A stretch of DNA of 64,000 bases. Origin: Anisus vortex (taxonomy: Eukaryota; Mollusca; Gastropoda; Planorbidae). The notes below the pieces were generated by a model. The model searched no databases, was not told the origin of the DNA, and was given only the letters and a program-made list of their open reading frames with translations. Shown in pieces: positions 24,591 through 36,221 of the stretch (positions within the stretch are counted from its first letter, which is position 1; each line of letters starts with the position of its first letter). The position numbers were made by a program, and so were the translations under genes. Where the stretch lies: assembly GCA_949126835.1 (NCBI GenBank), contig OX421506.1, positions 31,343,378-31,407,377 of the forward strand, given 5' to 3'.

Positions 24591-25808
24591 GAGAGAGAGA
24601 GAGTAACCGAGAGAGGGACGTAGAGAAACAGGGACTGATATAGAGAGGGCCCGACAGAGGGACCGATATCGAGACCGAGACAGAGAGAGAGGGGACGAGA
24701 AAAAGAGGGACCGTGAGAAAGAAGGACCGTGAAAAAGAGGGACTGTGAGAAAGAGGGACAGTGAGAGAAAGGGGTCGAGAAAAAGAGGGACCGTGAGAAA
24801 GGGACCGTGAAAAAGAGGGACCGTGACTAAGTGGGGCCGTGAGAAAGAGGGACGTAGAGAAAGAGGGACTGTGGGAAAAAAGAGTCGAAAAAAAGAGGGA
24901 CCGTGAGAAAGAGGGACTGTGAGAAAGAGGGACTGTGAGAAAAAGGGTCGAGAAAAAGAGGGACCGTGAAAAAGAGGGACTGTGAGAAAGAGGGACTGTG
25001 AGAAAAAGGGTCGAGAAAAAGAGGGACTGTAAAAAAGAGGGACTGTGAGAAAGATAACCGTGACAAAGAGGGACCATGAAAAAGAGGGACCGTGACAAAG
25101 AGGGACCGTGAGAAAGAGGGACTGTGAGAAAAAAGGGTCGAGAAAAAGAGGGATCGTGAGAAAGAGGGACTGTGAGAAAGAGGGACTGTGAGAAAAAAGG
25201 GTCGAGAAAAAGAGGGATCGTGAGAAATAGGGACTGTGAGAAAGAGGGACTGTGAGAAAAAAGGGTCGAGAAAAAGAGGGATCGTGAGAAAGAGGGACTG
25301 TGAGAAAGAGGGACTGTGAGAAAAAAGGGTCGAGAAAAAGAGGGATCGTGAGAAAGAGGGACTGTGAGAAAGAGGGACTGTGAGAAAAAAGGGTCGAGAA
25401 AAAGAGGGATCGTGAGAAAGAGGGACTGTGAGAAAAAAGGGTCGAGAAAAAGAGGGATCGTGAGAAAGAGGGACTGTGAGAAAGAGGGACTGTGAGAAAA
25501 AAGGGTCGAGAAAAAGAGGGATCGTGAGAAAGAGGGACTGTGAGAAAGAGGGACTGTGAGAAAAAAGGGTCGAGAAAAAGAGGGATCGTGAGAAAGAGGG
25601 ACTGTGAGAAAGAGGGACTGTGAGAAAGAGGGGCCGTGAGAAAGAGGGACTGTGAGAAAGAGGGACTGTGAGAAAGAGGGACTGTGAGAAAGAGGGGCCG
25701 TGAGAAAGAGGGACTGTGAGAAAGAGGGACTGTGAGAAAGAGGGACTGTGAGAAAAAAGGGTCGAGAAAAAGAGGGATCGTGAGAAAGAGGGACTGTGAG
25801 AAAGAAAA
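24590..25808. repeat. Purine-rich satellite, 16-bp unit with 64-bp higher-order repeat
   Basis: The base unit is gagaaagagggactgt. From about 25110 to 25620 a compound of 16+16+14+18 bases repeats: the marker gggtcg falls at 25135, 25199, 25263, 25327, 25391, 25439, 25503 and 25567, all 64 apart except one 48 step. All three minus frames stay open for 358-500 codons as a result. Confidence 0.96.
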
Positions 25809-25842
25809 GGTCCAAGAAACGTAACGAAAAAAGGACCAATCA

Positions 25843-26025
25843 GCAGCGTCCGTGGCCACGGCCAGCAAAAGGAATATGTGGCCAGCCCAATGCATAACAA
25901 CATCTACTTTCCCCAAATTAAAAACGTTAGTAACTAACCACAGTTGGCTAGACTGAAGTACACCTGACACACACACGTGTGTTCAACCTGGGTTCGAACT
26001 CGGGGCCTTCAGGACGGCCTAGCCG
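25843..26025 (-). mobile_element. SINE, minus strand, diverged
   Basis: It shows agcagcgtccgtggccacgg, tggccagcccaatgc and the head gggttcgaactcgg. Confidence 0.6.
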
Positions 26026-26079
26026 TTCTGGTCTTTCTGGTATTTTATTTTTTTCAGAAAAACGCCCCTACTCATTGCT

Positions 26080-26662
26080 TACAGAAAAGGGGGGGGGGGG
26101 GAGAAAGGAGTGTGAGTACTGTGTGAGACAGGGAGAGAGAGGGGGGGGGGGGAGTCAGAGTGGGAGACAGAGACATGGGTAGAGTATAAAACATAATAAT
26201 ATGTGAAATATTGCAATACAGCAGTAAGCAAATAAACAACCCTACAGTCCGCAAATATTTTATTTCAATGTATGGGCCGTCCATAAAGGACGTCACGCAC
26301 CTAGGGAAGGGATGGGGCGGTCAAAGATTTGAGAATACTGTATAGAAAAGAAGGTCAAATGTGAACTACACATTAACTTATTATATTAATATAATATATT
26401 ACTGTTCGGTATTTGTGTTTGTTTTTTTCCTTTTAATATTATTATTGTTTGTTTAATATTATCAACAAGAAATCAGAAGCTTGACAGCAACAACTCCAAG
26501 GCCTACCGTATGCATGTTCCAGGGCCAGGTTACCGTAAACAAGAAAAAATAATAATTACTAAATACCGAAAGAAACGTTCTCACTACATTTTTATTGTAA
26601 TATTGTTTGTCATTTTTTCTTTCTCTTTAAAAAACAAACAAACATTGTAATCATTTGTTTCT
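26080..26662. other. G runs, then AT-rich sequence
   Basis: G runs near 26089-26101 and 26142-26151. Nothing coding recognised. Confidence 0.4.
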
Positions 26663-27123
26663 CCATAGACTATAATATACATGGACCGCTTGCTTTAGTA
26701 TTTCTGCTATATGATGACTTGAAACACTGATTTTCGGAATTCCTGATTCTAAATAAAGTAATTGCTATACAGGAAATAAAGTTATTGATATACAAGTTCC
26801 GTTGAATTTAATCGCTATGATTTTCTCAATGAAAAATTAAAATCGAAAGTTGTACAGAGTGGAAACATTTATAGATCAGTGTTGTGTGCGTACGGAAAAA
26901 GAACATAAGCTCTAAAACTAGACCAGGCGGTACATCTTATTATAGTCAATGATAAAAAGAATTAATAGGCCTACAAGTATTCATTTAAAGTCGAAAAAAA
27001 ATGCGATTGAATAAAACGGAACTTGTATGACAATTACTTCATTTAGAATCGGGAATTGCAAAAAAAAGAAGATAATAGTATAAATAACTAAAGCTAGCGG
27101 TCCATGTATATTATAGTCTATGG
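26663..27123. mobile_element. Foldback MITE with long inverted ends
   Basis: The ends are ccatagactataatatacatgg and its complement at 27102-27123; homology between the arms extends inward for roughly 150 bp with decay. Both outer flanks read tttct, a possible 5-bp target duplication. A truncated relative lies at 40929-41180. Confidence 0.75.
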
Positions 27124-27299
27124 TTTCTCTGTCATTTTGATGGGCGTAACTCCTAGTATATATATATTATAATTAATGAATAAATTAACCTTTATAAAAC
27201 TGTTCTTCGCTTTAAAATAATCATGAACAGATTTAAAGTGGGTTTGATTTGTTTCGTTCTTGTGGTCCACGGAAGTTCTACAGAGTTCCAGAGCACGAT

Positions 27300-28440
27300 C
27301 GGTGAATTGTTGTTTCTGGGGGTGGGTCAGAGTCAGTTTGACCATCACGCCCCCCCCCCCTCCTCATTCTTGTTGACTTCCATTAGGGGCGCCACCAGTC
27401 AAAGTTGAATAGTTTACTATTTTCTTTCTTTTTTTCACGGTGCGGGGGAGGGAGGGAGGGAGGATGAAAACTTTGGTAGGTAGGGCGCCCCCCCTCAAAG
27501 GCTGCAGTTCAACTCAGACCTTTTGTCTTTTAATCCGCCCCTGACTTCTTTTGGGGAGTGGGAGAGGGGGGGGCGGTTAGGGAAGAGGGGGCGCCGACAA
27601 CTTGCAGATACCGCAGCACTTGACGCCCTCACGACTAGGAAGATGACGAAAGTGTGTGTGTGGCGGGGGGGGGGGGAGGGGTGAGATGTTGACAGACGGT
27701 GCACTATGACCTCCATATAACTATAACTACAGGGAAAGGGAGGGGGGGGGGGAGGGAAAGGGGAGAGAACTTAAAAAAAATCACCAAACAAGCAAAGAAA
27801 AATAAGGATAAATCCAACAATCAGGAAAAAGAAAGGACAAACTTAGAAAATTTGAAAAGAACTGCCGTACGCCGCCATGCGTCCTTGGTTCCTCCCCTCC
27901 AGACGACAGCGACTATTTGCACGGCTCCGCCAGTGTTTGGGTTGGTATACGTTATCAAAGCTTTATTCGCGGACTGGCGGTTCCGTACAGAGTTTTTGTG
28001 GTGGAGTCAGGGGCGGAATGGGAGGGAGGGAGGGAGTTGTGGGGGGGGGGGCCCTCGGGCGTTTGTATGTGTATGTGTGTGTATGTGTATGTGTGTGTTT
28101 TGTTTTGGTTCAGTCTAGGAGTTAAGACTACGGGATCAAAATAAAATGTAAAAAACTTTCTGAGAATGTGTTTTAAAGGATGGAAGGAGGGGAAAATGTG
28201 TGTGATTTGGAAAAAGGGGGGGGGGGTAGTAGCGAGACTATGAAGAGAGAAAAAAAAAAGATTTGTTTGCTCTCGTGAACTATCGGTAAACATAAGATTG
28301 TGGCTGGAAGACGAGACGAGAGAAAGAGGCGAAGGGGGGGGTGAATAGGAAGGGAGGAGGGGAGAACGGCGCCCCATCATTTTTTTTTTCATTGTAACGC
28401 CTAGTGCACAATTTAGTCCCAATGACTTATTCACTACCCC
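27300..28440. repeat. Second cluster of G runs
   Basis: C or G runs near 27348, 27490, 27568, 27663, 27742, 28040 and 28215 sit in purine-rich DNA, with a (gt)n patch at 28065-28100. Overlapping frames on both strands show no recognisable protein. Confidence 0.6.
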
Positions 28441-28639
28441 TCCCAGTCCAAGGAAGCTTGTTTCACCCAGACGTCGTCCAGAGTTCAAGACCCCACATCT
28501 AATCTTTTGTCCTAGTTCTAGTTCAACAATAATCTTCTCAGCAGATGTAATGATTCGTTAATATGATTCAGAATTTTGATCTATATAATTTTTTGTCATT
28601 AACCTTTTATCTAAATTTTATGAAGTAGGGGCCTACAGA

Positions 28640-28823
28640 ATTTGGGCTTCGGCCACCTTTGTGATAATGGTGTGCCAAAGATGGATTTCAAATTCACTCA
28701 TCGTGCCAACAGCCTGAAAAATCAACCGACACCGTAGAAGAGACTTGAATTGCTCTTTTGTGTAGGTCTTCAAAGTGCCATTAAGAATCGCGTGCCAAGT
28801 CTGGTATGCGTTCCGACCCTTGG
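28640..28823. mobile_element. Short hAT-family derivative
   Basis: Left ttcggccacctttgtgataa and right cgcgtgccaagtctgg / ttccgaccctt match the ends of the 1889-bp element at 45371, with the middle removed. Confidence 0.55.
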
Positions 28824-28904
28824 ATGCCATTGATGATGATGCTATTTTACGACATATCTTTATGAATGCTTTAAAAAATATTTTTGATTTAAGGATGTGC
28901 ATTG

Positions 28905-29035
28905 GTCATGTTCTATATTCTGTATGTTCTATATTCTGTATGTTCTATATTCTGTATGTTCTATATTCTGTATGTTCTATATTCTGTATGTTCTATATTC
29001 TGTATGTTCTATATTCTGTATGCTCTATATTATAA
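28905..29035. repeat. 16-bp minisatellite
   Basis: About eight units of tatgttctatattctg. Confidence 0.92.
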
Positions 29036-29528
29036 ATGTTACACATGTATATTCTGTATGTTCAATATTCTGTGGTTCAAATGGACAAGTCTTAATGAGG
29101 CGTGAACTTTTGAACCCGAATGTTCGTGAACTTCCTGTTCTATTTTTAAACTAATAACAAAAAAAAGCATGCTTTTGCTGGTGTTTGACAATTGATTTCA
29201 ACCTCGACGGCTAGTTCTAGTCTTTTAGAATTATACAAAGGATACAATATTAGTTATGAGCAATCCGTTTTTAACATCAAAAGTGAACAGGCGATCATTC
29301 ATACTCAAGTGTTAGTCACGTGACGTTAAATTTTTATTTGTTTACAAAATAAATGAGTCAAGAGTTGCGTTTTCTTGGTTATTGAAAAAAAATGCGTAAA
29401 TTCATAAAAACGAATAACAAAAATTCTTTTGATATTTTAAAAAGGTGATTATTTCCTTCTGACTTTTACAATACATTGTTTTGCTTTGTAAACATCTATT
29501 GGAAATGAAATAAATTTTAATCCCCAAC

Positions 29529-30151
29529 TGTTATGGCCCTTTAGGTTGATTATTATTACGACTCGTTAAATCGGATTCAATGAATATAGTTGTATCTTTA
29601 TTAGAAGTCTCTAGATTCTGCTAATCTGTAGCCCAAGCTAGGGGTTCTTTGACTGACAGGTCTATGCAGCAATGTAGTTATATTCGTGATAATTATCTTC
29701 AACACATTTCTCAACAATGATAGATCAAACAACTCCAGTTGTTGAATAAACAATTTTATTTAAATTGTAGACTCAATATAAACGATCAATAAACTTTATC
29801 AACTGATGGCAACATAAGTATCAATAACATGGCATTATATGTACAAGTATGAATATAGCGACTTCACTCGACAAACTTCTGAACTGAACTAACTTTAAGG
29901 AGGTCGGGACTTAACAAAGAAAACTATCATCGAAGATTCTACTGGGTCTTAATACGCATTTTAACCTCTTTCTCTATAATTACTACGATCCAGAATTATC
30001 CTTCAATTTCCACGGGATTTGAACGAATTATTTTTTTTAAACTGCCCTCAGGGCATAAAGGTCAAACCTTGGTCGCTTTGGACTCTGATACGCACTTGTT
30101 AAGAGGTCAATGCCTTACTACGTCATTCATTTATGACCGAGAATCGTAACA
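29529..30151 (-). repeat. 3' LTR of the element (left-hand copy)
   Basis: This copy has the same 623-bp length and ends as the right one. The near identity implies a recent insertion or recent gene conversion. Confidence 0.95.
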
Positions 30152-30165
30152 CGACCACCCTTAAA
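30152..30165 (-). promoter_or_regulatory. Candidate polypurine tract
   Basis: On the minus strand TTTTAAGGGTGGTCG lies directly before the 3' LTR. The run AAGGGTGG is a plausible plus-strand primer. Confidence 0.4.
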
Positions 30166-32328
30166 AGTTTTATAATTATTTCTTTTACATTTGAAAAAAT
30201 GTTAATTTTAAGGAATAATTATAAAAGAAAATATTCCGGGGAAAACAATACAGTTCAATTGGCGATCCCAATAATTCAATCGAACTGATAACAATAACAT
30301 AATAATATATGCAATATAAATTCATCTTATCAAATGGCTTAACTATAGTCATTCAATCATTCAATTTTTAATTCAAAACAATGGACAATTAAATTGTTTA
30401 TCTAAATCTTGTATACAAGAAAAATACATAATCATTCTTAATAGATATAATATAATACAAGTTAATAACTTCTATTACATGAACATTCCACGTTAATAAA
30501 AACTCTCTCGTCCATTTAATTATAAACTAATCTCTTTTACATTTGTAATCAAACAACAAAAGAAAAAATCACTTAATGTCTATGCAGACACGACTTATTT
30601 TTTTTCATAAGGAGAAAAAAAAAACCAACGTTCTGATAGAACACATGCTAGACCTGACCTAGTTACACGTTACAAAAATTATTGCTCGTGTAGACAGTAT
30701 TTTTTTTTTTACATGCTGGTAGGCCGACTAACACATTAGACTTTAAACAATACTGTCTGTGTCAAAACCCAAAATGTAGGTCACTTCCGCACTCTCTCTC
30801 TCTAGTCCTTTTTTCCACCCTCTCATTCTCAATTGATTCTAACAATATTGACATCGCTATGCAAATTTCTACCTCATCACCGCTTTAGGTCAAAAAATTG
30901 CTACGCTCTTAAAAAGTTATCGTAACTAAATGAGCATTATTTAACAACCATTATCTCAATATGACATTCATTTATGTTATTTTGAGAACATTAAACATAG
31001 TCTGTTCACGAATTAAAATAGTTTATAGACAATTTCATTAAAAATATTTCAATCTTTCATTTTACCATGACCTTTCGACGTCATTATTTTCTTTTTAAAA
31101 GAGTTCACATTGAAACATTCTATCTTTCATGCAGACATGGATTTACTTGAAACAAATTTGGTTAATTTACTTAATTAACTATCAATCAAAGCAGATTATA
31201 TTATCTTCATACAATCTTAGTACTAAATAGTAAGTAATTATTTTCTTTAGATTACATTAAAGACATTTCAAATACAATATTATTGAAGTAGAAAAGAGTT
31301 AAGCATAGGCTACTATTAATTTTTTTTTTCAGACAGAAATCAATGTAACAATTTATGTACAAAACAAACTGCTGGTTTGACTGGTGTGGTAAAACATTTC
31401 ATTTCCAATCTTTTCAGTGGTGTACATTGCTCTTTTCCATTTTCCACAAAAGGTTTTATTCATAGGTTCTAGGTTCCTGTTACTTTCACAGTGTTCAGGT
31501 CTACCCAGTCTTTTGCTTGTCAAAACAATTCATTCAATCTATTTTAACTAATACAAAAAAAAATATAGATTAGTTTTACAATCTTGACATGAAATCCTTA
31601 ATTAATAATACATTTGTTGAACATTGGTGTGTCAACATTATAAATTCTCAACCATGACATTCTCAACCATTCTGGTTTACAGTGTCAAGTCAGTGGCACA
31701 TATCCTAAATTTATACAAAACAAGGATAAGTTTACATTAGTTTCACTTCTGGTCTGCTTTTCATGTAACAGTATCCTAAAAGTGAAAACATCATATATAA
31801 TACATTTCTTGGAATTCTTGTTAGTCATAGTTCTGTCTTGCTGCAACTATTTTTACCCTACATTATCATACATTCAATGATAATATAACAAATGAATAAA
31901 TTCACATAGAAGAAATTTGCATCCTGACTCAGTGCAATATTTCAACAACAGTACATGATAAAATATTTTCCATAGTACAATCATAAAACATTTCTCAATA
32001 CTTTAGTGATAGAAAAATTCTCTTTTCTTAAAACCATTTACATCTTTTTCAATCAAATTATCCTCTCTGCCAAATGTTTCAATTATCATTTCCAGAGATT
32101 CTCAAACATATCTTATAATCAGTCCACATTTATAATGTCCTCTGATTTAGAAACCAATTCTGCGGATAAAACTGATCTTTTTCTCTTATAGCAATTATTT
32201 TAAATGCTCAACCTAACAAGTTTGTTTAGAAATATCACACTATAATGATATTTACTCTAACAATACTTTTACTCATTCCTTTTTCATCACAAGTAAGGGA
32301 TTTAGTTTTAAAATAGTAAGTTTGGTAA
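30152..32328 (-). other. Non-coding 3' part of the LTR element
   Basis: About 2.2 kb of AT-rich sequence lies between the stop of the gag-protease frame and the 3' LTR. No frame with recognisable envelope or polymerase motifs was seen on either strand. Confidence 0.6.
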
Positions 32329-35106
32329 CTAACTATCAGTGAATTTGACATTCAATTCATCCTGTACTCCAGGCATAAATTTTACAAATAAGAGTAACAA
32401 TGTTAACAACATCAAGCTTATTCCAATTGTTTTCAGAAGGTAAGGCTTTATCATTTTCAAATGATATAATATATTTGCCTTTCTTTCATCACACAACAAT
32501 GGCATCTGCATGTGAGCAGTGTACAATTTTTTCCTAACAAACACAGTTATGTCAGACAAAAAATATATGTACTTATCTAGGTACTTGCTCAGCCCAAGGA
32601 GATCCAATTCGGTCTGCCATGCTTCTTGAAGTAGTTTGAGTGGTCCTCGGACAGTGGGTCCAAAGATTGGTCCATAGGCTCCTCGACTTTCCGGATAGGA
32701 TTCAGTTGTCACCTCATGCTCCAGGCATAAGTTCTTTAGGACTGGATTGAAGAGTTCCGGGGCGAAGTTGGTCCCTCGATCTGTCGGTATGGATTGTGGT
32801 AACCCATAGCTTTTGGTAGTCTCGGTCCAGCTCTCCGCACTCGTTTCTTCAGTGATGCTCCTCCAATCTTCATCTGTACCGGCAACTGCAGGTTTGCATT
32901 GTTGTTTGTTTATGCTGTGGTCTATCTGTTCATGGACATCAGTAGTAGGATTTTCTTTCTCGTCGACAGCTTTCTCATGCAGCTGTAGCAACTCTGGGTC
33001 TACTTTCTGTTCATCAATCAATTCATTTTGCGATGACTTCTTTGATTGTTCATTTCCTTTCGGACAATCTTCAATCTTGGAGAAAATAGTAGTATCTAGT
33101 TCCACTTCTTCTTCCTCTATCTTCTCTCGTGGGAGAATTTCTTCTTTCTTTTTCTTTTCTTGTGAGAGAATTTCTTCTTTCTTTTTCTGTGGTGTCATAC
33201 CATTTATGACATCACCTACAGGATAAAGTTCTTTTTCTTTTCCTGTCTCCACCATAGGACTAGGGTCTGGATTTTCCTTCACAATCAGTTCAGGTCTCAC
33301 CCTCCCTTTCGCCAAATCATTTGCTAGGATAACGGATATGCCCTCAACAGGAAGTTTTGATATTACTCCAACTGTCACATATCCTGTCACCAAGCCAGAT
33401 GATAGGTATATCCTATGTAGAGGTATTTCTTCTTTCCATTCAAAACCTCTCAATAGGACAGTCTGTCCTGTCAATGTATTCACATTCAATGGTAATACAT
33501 CTTTAAGCAGCAGTGTTAATGATGCTCCTGTGTCTCGTAATATTTTTACGGACTTCAGTGGTCCTTCCTTTTGTAAGGCCACACAACCTTCACTAATGAA
33601 CGGTTGAAAACTGCACAGGGTCTCTGTGTCAATTTTATTCTTCCCTTGACCATGACTTTCGGGTGTTGTTTCATCTTTCGATGACTTCAGACTCTTGTTC
33701 GAGTCAAAAATACTTTGGTCTACTTTTTCGTCTCTGTGGACTTGGACAATTAATCCAATAGTAGCCATTCTGTATTTATAATCAGGATATTTATCCTCAT
33801 TATCTTCAGTTGTAGATTTCTCTACCTTCTGACTTTTGCTCTCAGGCAAATCCACCCTCAGTGTTTCTGGTTTAGAATAATCTTTCTTCGAATTCAGTTC
33901 GTTTGTATTTTCGCTTTCTTGTACATTCTGCATTGGTTTATGGCTTGCACACATGACCACTTTGTTAGGTCTTTTGTCTTTCCTTATACTCCAACAGTCT
34001 TCGATGCTATGTCCTGTTCTTTTACAAAAAGTACATTGGACGTTTTTGTAGACAGGTTTTTTATCAACATCATTTTGTTTCACAAAATGCTCTTTTTCAC
34101 GATGTTGTTGTTGTGTGTTTTCTGCTGGCCGTTGTGACCGATTAAAATTCTTTCCACCAGCTGTCCTATGACACAATGTGTACTGTTCAGCTAAATCAGC
34201 AGCCTTATGTGGGTCAGTGATATCACGCTCGGATAAATACATTCTTATATCCGGCCTCACTTTGTTAATAAAATCCTCTAACAGAATGATATCTTTCATT
34301 TCTTTTAATGTGGAGATATTTCTGGATTTTATCCACTGATCCATTAACTTTTCTTCTGCTCTAAGGAAGTCTAAGTGTGTTTGGTAAGGGGACATTGTGT
34401 ACTGACGGAACCTTTTCCGATAACTTTCCGGTATTTGGTTATAGGCTTTAAGTACAGTGTCTTTAATGATTTCATAATCATTTAAATTCTCCTCTTTTAA
34501 TAATAGAACACAATCTCTTGCCCTTCCCTGAGTAAAAGCTGTTCTGACTAATATTCCCCATTTATCTTCTGGGAACTTAAAATCTCTGCAAGAAATTTCA
34601 AAGGTCTGGAAGAAATTAGCTATTTCACTTTCTTTATCAATGTAGGTAGGGACTAGCTTTTTCCATCTGGCCATCTCTACATCATTATGAGATTCTTTTT
34701 TAGTAGCTCCTATCTTCGCCAGTTCTATTCTTTCCTGACTTTCTGTTTCTCTTTGACTTTTCTTATCTCTTTCCTGACTTTCTATTTCTCTTTGACTTTT
34801 CTTATCTTCCATCTCAAGACGTTTTTCTTCTATTTCCAAACGTTTTTGTTCCATCTCAAACCGTTTCATTTCTAGTTGAAATCGCAACTGTTCAGACATC
34901 TGACCTTCAACTTGATATCCCTCCGCGCTTGATTCTACTTTCAACTTGCCACTCGCAATCAACACATCTTTTATCTGCTGTGTCAACACAGTCCTCGATG
35001 GTGTAGTCTCAGTAACTTCTATCTTTAAGATCTCAGCGATCTCTTTTAACTTCTTTATTGATAAAGTTTTCAGAACTTCTTCTTCTGGATTTTCAATAAA
35101 TTCCAT
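32329..35106 (-). CDS. Gag-protease polyprotein fused to an integrase remnant
   Basis: This is a single uninterrupted 925-codon frame. Residues about 8-55 form a small helical SAP-like start. About 70-135 is a charged coiled coil rich in E, K, R and Q. About 155-330 resembles a retroelement capsid (SCAN-like) domain. Near 358 is a CCHC zinc knuckle, CTFCKRTGHSIEDC. Near 524 is the retropepsin motif DTGAS. After a charged linker, residues from about 765 look like late integrase: GLPQSIPTDRGTNF and then VRGPLKLLQEAW, with the stretch expected to carry the catalytic glutamate deleted. A hydrophobic segment at about 893-912 suggests a membrane anchor, unusual at this place. Reverse transcriptase is missing, yet no stop interrupts the frame, which suggests it is or was recently functional as a structural gene. 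Confidence 0.88.
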   Translation of the reverse strand: MEFIENPEEEVLKTLSIKKLKEIAEILKIEVTETTPSRTVLTQQIKDVLIASGKLKVESSAEGYQVEGQMSEQLRFQLEMKRFEMEQKRLEIEEKRLEMEDKKSQREIESQERDKKSQRETESQERIELAKIGATKKESHNDVEMARWKKLVPTYIDKESEIANFFQTFEISCRDFKFPEDKWGILVRTAFTQGRARDCVLLLKEENLNDYEIIKDTVLKAYNQIPESYRKRFRQYTMSPYQTHLDFLRAEEKLMDQWIKSRNISTLKEMKDIILLEDFINKVRPDIRMYLSERDITDPHKAADLAEQYTLCHRTAGGKNFNRSQRPAENTQQQHREKEHFVKQNDVDKKPVYKNVQCTFCKRTGHSIEDCWSIRKDKRPNKVVMCASHKPMQNVQESENTNELNSKKDYSKPETLRVDLPESKSQKVEKSTTEDNEDKYPDYKYRMATIGLIVQVHRDEKVDQSIFDSNKSLKSSKDETTPESHGQGKNKIDTETLCSFQPFISEGCVALQKEGPLKSVKILRDTGASLTLLLKDVLPLNVNTLTGQTVLLRGFEWKEEIPLHRIYLSSGLVTGYVTVGVISKLPVEGISVILANDLAKGRVRPELIVKENPDPSPMVETGKEKELYPVGDVINGMTPQKKKEEILSQEKKKKEEILPREKIEEEEVELDTTIFSKIEDCPKGNEQSKKSSQNELIDEQKVDPELLQLHEKAVDEKENPTTDVHEQIDHSINKQQCKPAVAGTDEDWRSITEETSAESWTETTKSYGLPQSIPTDRGTNFAPELFNPVLKNLCLEHEVTTESYPESRGAYGPIFGPTVRGPLKLLQEAWQTELDLLGLSKYLDKYIYFLSDITVFVRKKLYTAHMQMPLLCDERKANILYHLKMIKPYLLKTIGISLMLLTLLLLFVKFMPGVQDELNVKFTDS

Positions 35107-35260
35107 TCTTTAGTTAAGAGATTTTTAAAATAGTAAATTTCCAACTTACGTTTTTCCAATCGGAAGAATGAATTCAGCGTTATTAGGCTTGCTCAGTAGG
35201 TCACGGCTCCAACACACAACACAACACAACTTGAATATATGCTTCACTATACAACTATAT

Positions 35261-35275
35261 CGGACGAAGACCCCA
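35261..35275 (-). promoter_or_regulatory. Candidate primer-binding site
   Basis: Three bases inside the 5' LTR, the minus strand reads TGGGGTCTTCGTCCG. It starts with the TGG expected opposite a tRNA CCA end. The tRNA was not identified. Confidence 0.5.
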
Positions 35276-35278
35276 AAC

Positions 35279-35901
35279 TGTTATGGCCCTTTAGGTTGAT
35301 TATTATTACGACTCGTTAAATCGGATTCAATGAATATAGTTGTATCTTTATTAGAAGTCTCTAGATTCTGCTAATCTGTAGCCCAAGCTAGGGGTTCTTT
35401 GACTGACAGGTCTATGCAGCAATGTAGTTATATTCGTGATAATTATCTTCAACACATTTCTCAACAATGATAGATCAAACAACTCCAGTTGTTGAATAAA
35501 CAATTTTATTTAAATTGTAGACTCAATATAAACGATCAATAAACTTTATCAACTGATGGCAACATAAGTATCAATAACATGGCATTATATGTACAAGTAT
35601 GAATATAGCGACTTCACTCGACAAACTTCTGAACTGAACTAACTTTAAGGAGGTCGGGACTTAACAAAGAAAACTATCATCGAAGATTCTACAGGGTCTT
35701 AATACGCATTTTAACCTCTTTCTCTATAATTACTACGATCCAGAATTATCCTTCAATTTCCACGGGATTTGAACGAATTATTTTTTTTAAACTGCCCTCA
35801 GGGCATAAAGGTCAAACCTTGGTCGCTTTGGACTCTGATACGCACTTGTTAAGAGGTCAATGCCTTACTACGTCATTCATTTATGACCGAGAATCGTAAC
35901 A
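35279..35901 (-). repeat. 5' LTR of the element (right-hand copy)
   Basis: It runs tgttatgg...cgtaaca on the plus strand, with 5-bp inverted ends TGTTA/TAACA. By eye it differs from the left copy at one base (acagggt here, actgggt at 29941). Confidence 0.95.
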
Positions 35902-36130
35902 ATTTGAGTACAACCAGTAAAGTAGCACACAGACATTGTTTCGAATAAGATGATCGAATAAGAACGGAAATGTTTTTGCACGTGACCTTTTATGCATGCA
36001 TACACGTTAAGACTTGTCAATTAGACAAGGGTAAAACAAAGCATTAAGAAATATACCAACGATTTGTGAGTGTATAGTAGTAAAAAAAATCATTTCCAAG
36101 TTTAATATGTGACATTCTGTATGTCAACAG

Positions 36131-36221
36131 GCCGGAGTTGTCACAATCTCCAGGGCTCAATGTTTCACTCACTGTCACAGTTCATTGCCAGTGCCAGGTC
36201 AATGTTGCCCTGTGTGCCAAG
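36131..36221 (+). CDS. BMPER: BMPER exon 4: second half of VWC2
   Basis: The acceptor is gtcaacag and the donor is caag|GTCAGT; entry is phase 0 and exit phase 1. It encodes AGVVTISRAQCFTHC followed by PGQCCPVCQG. The opening GVVT and closing CCPxC line up with the second half of VWC2 in vertebrate BMPER. Confidence 0.92.

Larger units (their letters stand above)
29529..35901 (-). mobile_element. LTR retrotransposon, probably Ty3/gypsy-like, without reverse transcriptase
   Basis: The element has two 623-bp LTRs, a primer-binding-like site and a polypurine tract, all oriented on the minus strand, antisense to BMPER and inside its intron 3. The 5127-bp interior holds one 925-codon gag-protease frame fused to an integrase remnant, then about 2.2 kb of AT-rich sequence (30152-32328) in which I see no coding. 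Reverse transcriptase and RNase H are absent, so movement would need enzymes from another element. No convincing target duplication: flanks are ...ccaac and atttg.... Confidence 0.92.

Noticed and set aside
24474..25976. Three overlapping minus-strand frames of 358-500 codons
   Set aside because: Same cause: a stop-free purine repeat read from the other strand.
27539..28020. hAT element bounded by ccgcccctg and caggggcgg
   Set aside because: The two motifs point outward, not inward, so they cannot be the ends of one element.
27699..28488. Overlapping frames on both strands around G runs
   Set aside because: They depend on homopolymer runs and GT repeats and show no domain.
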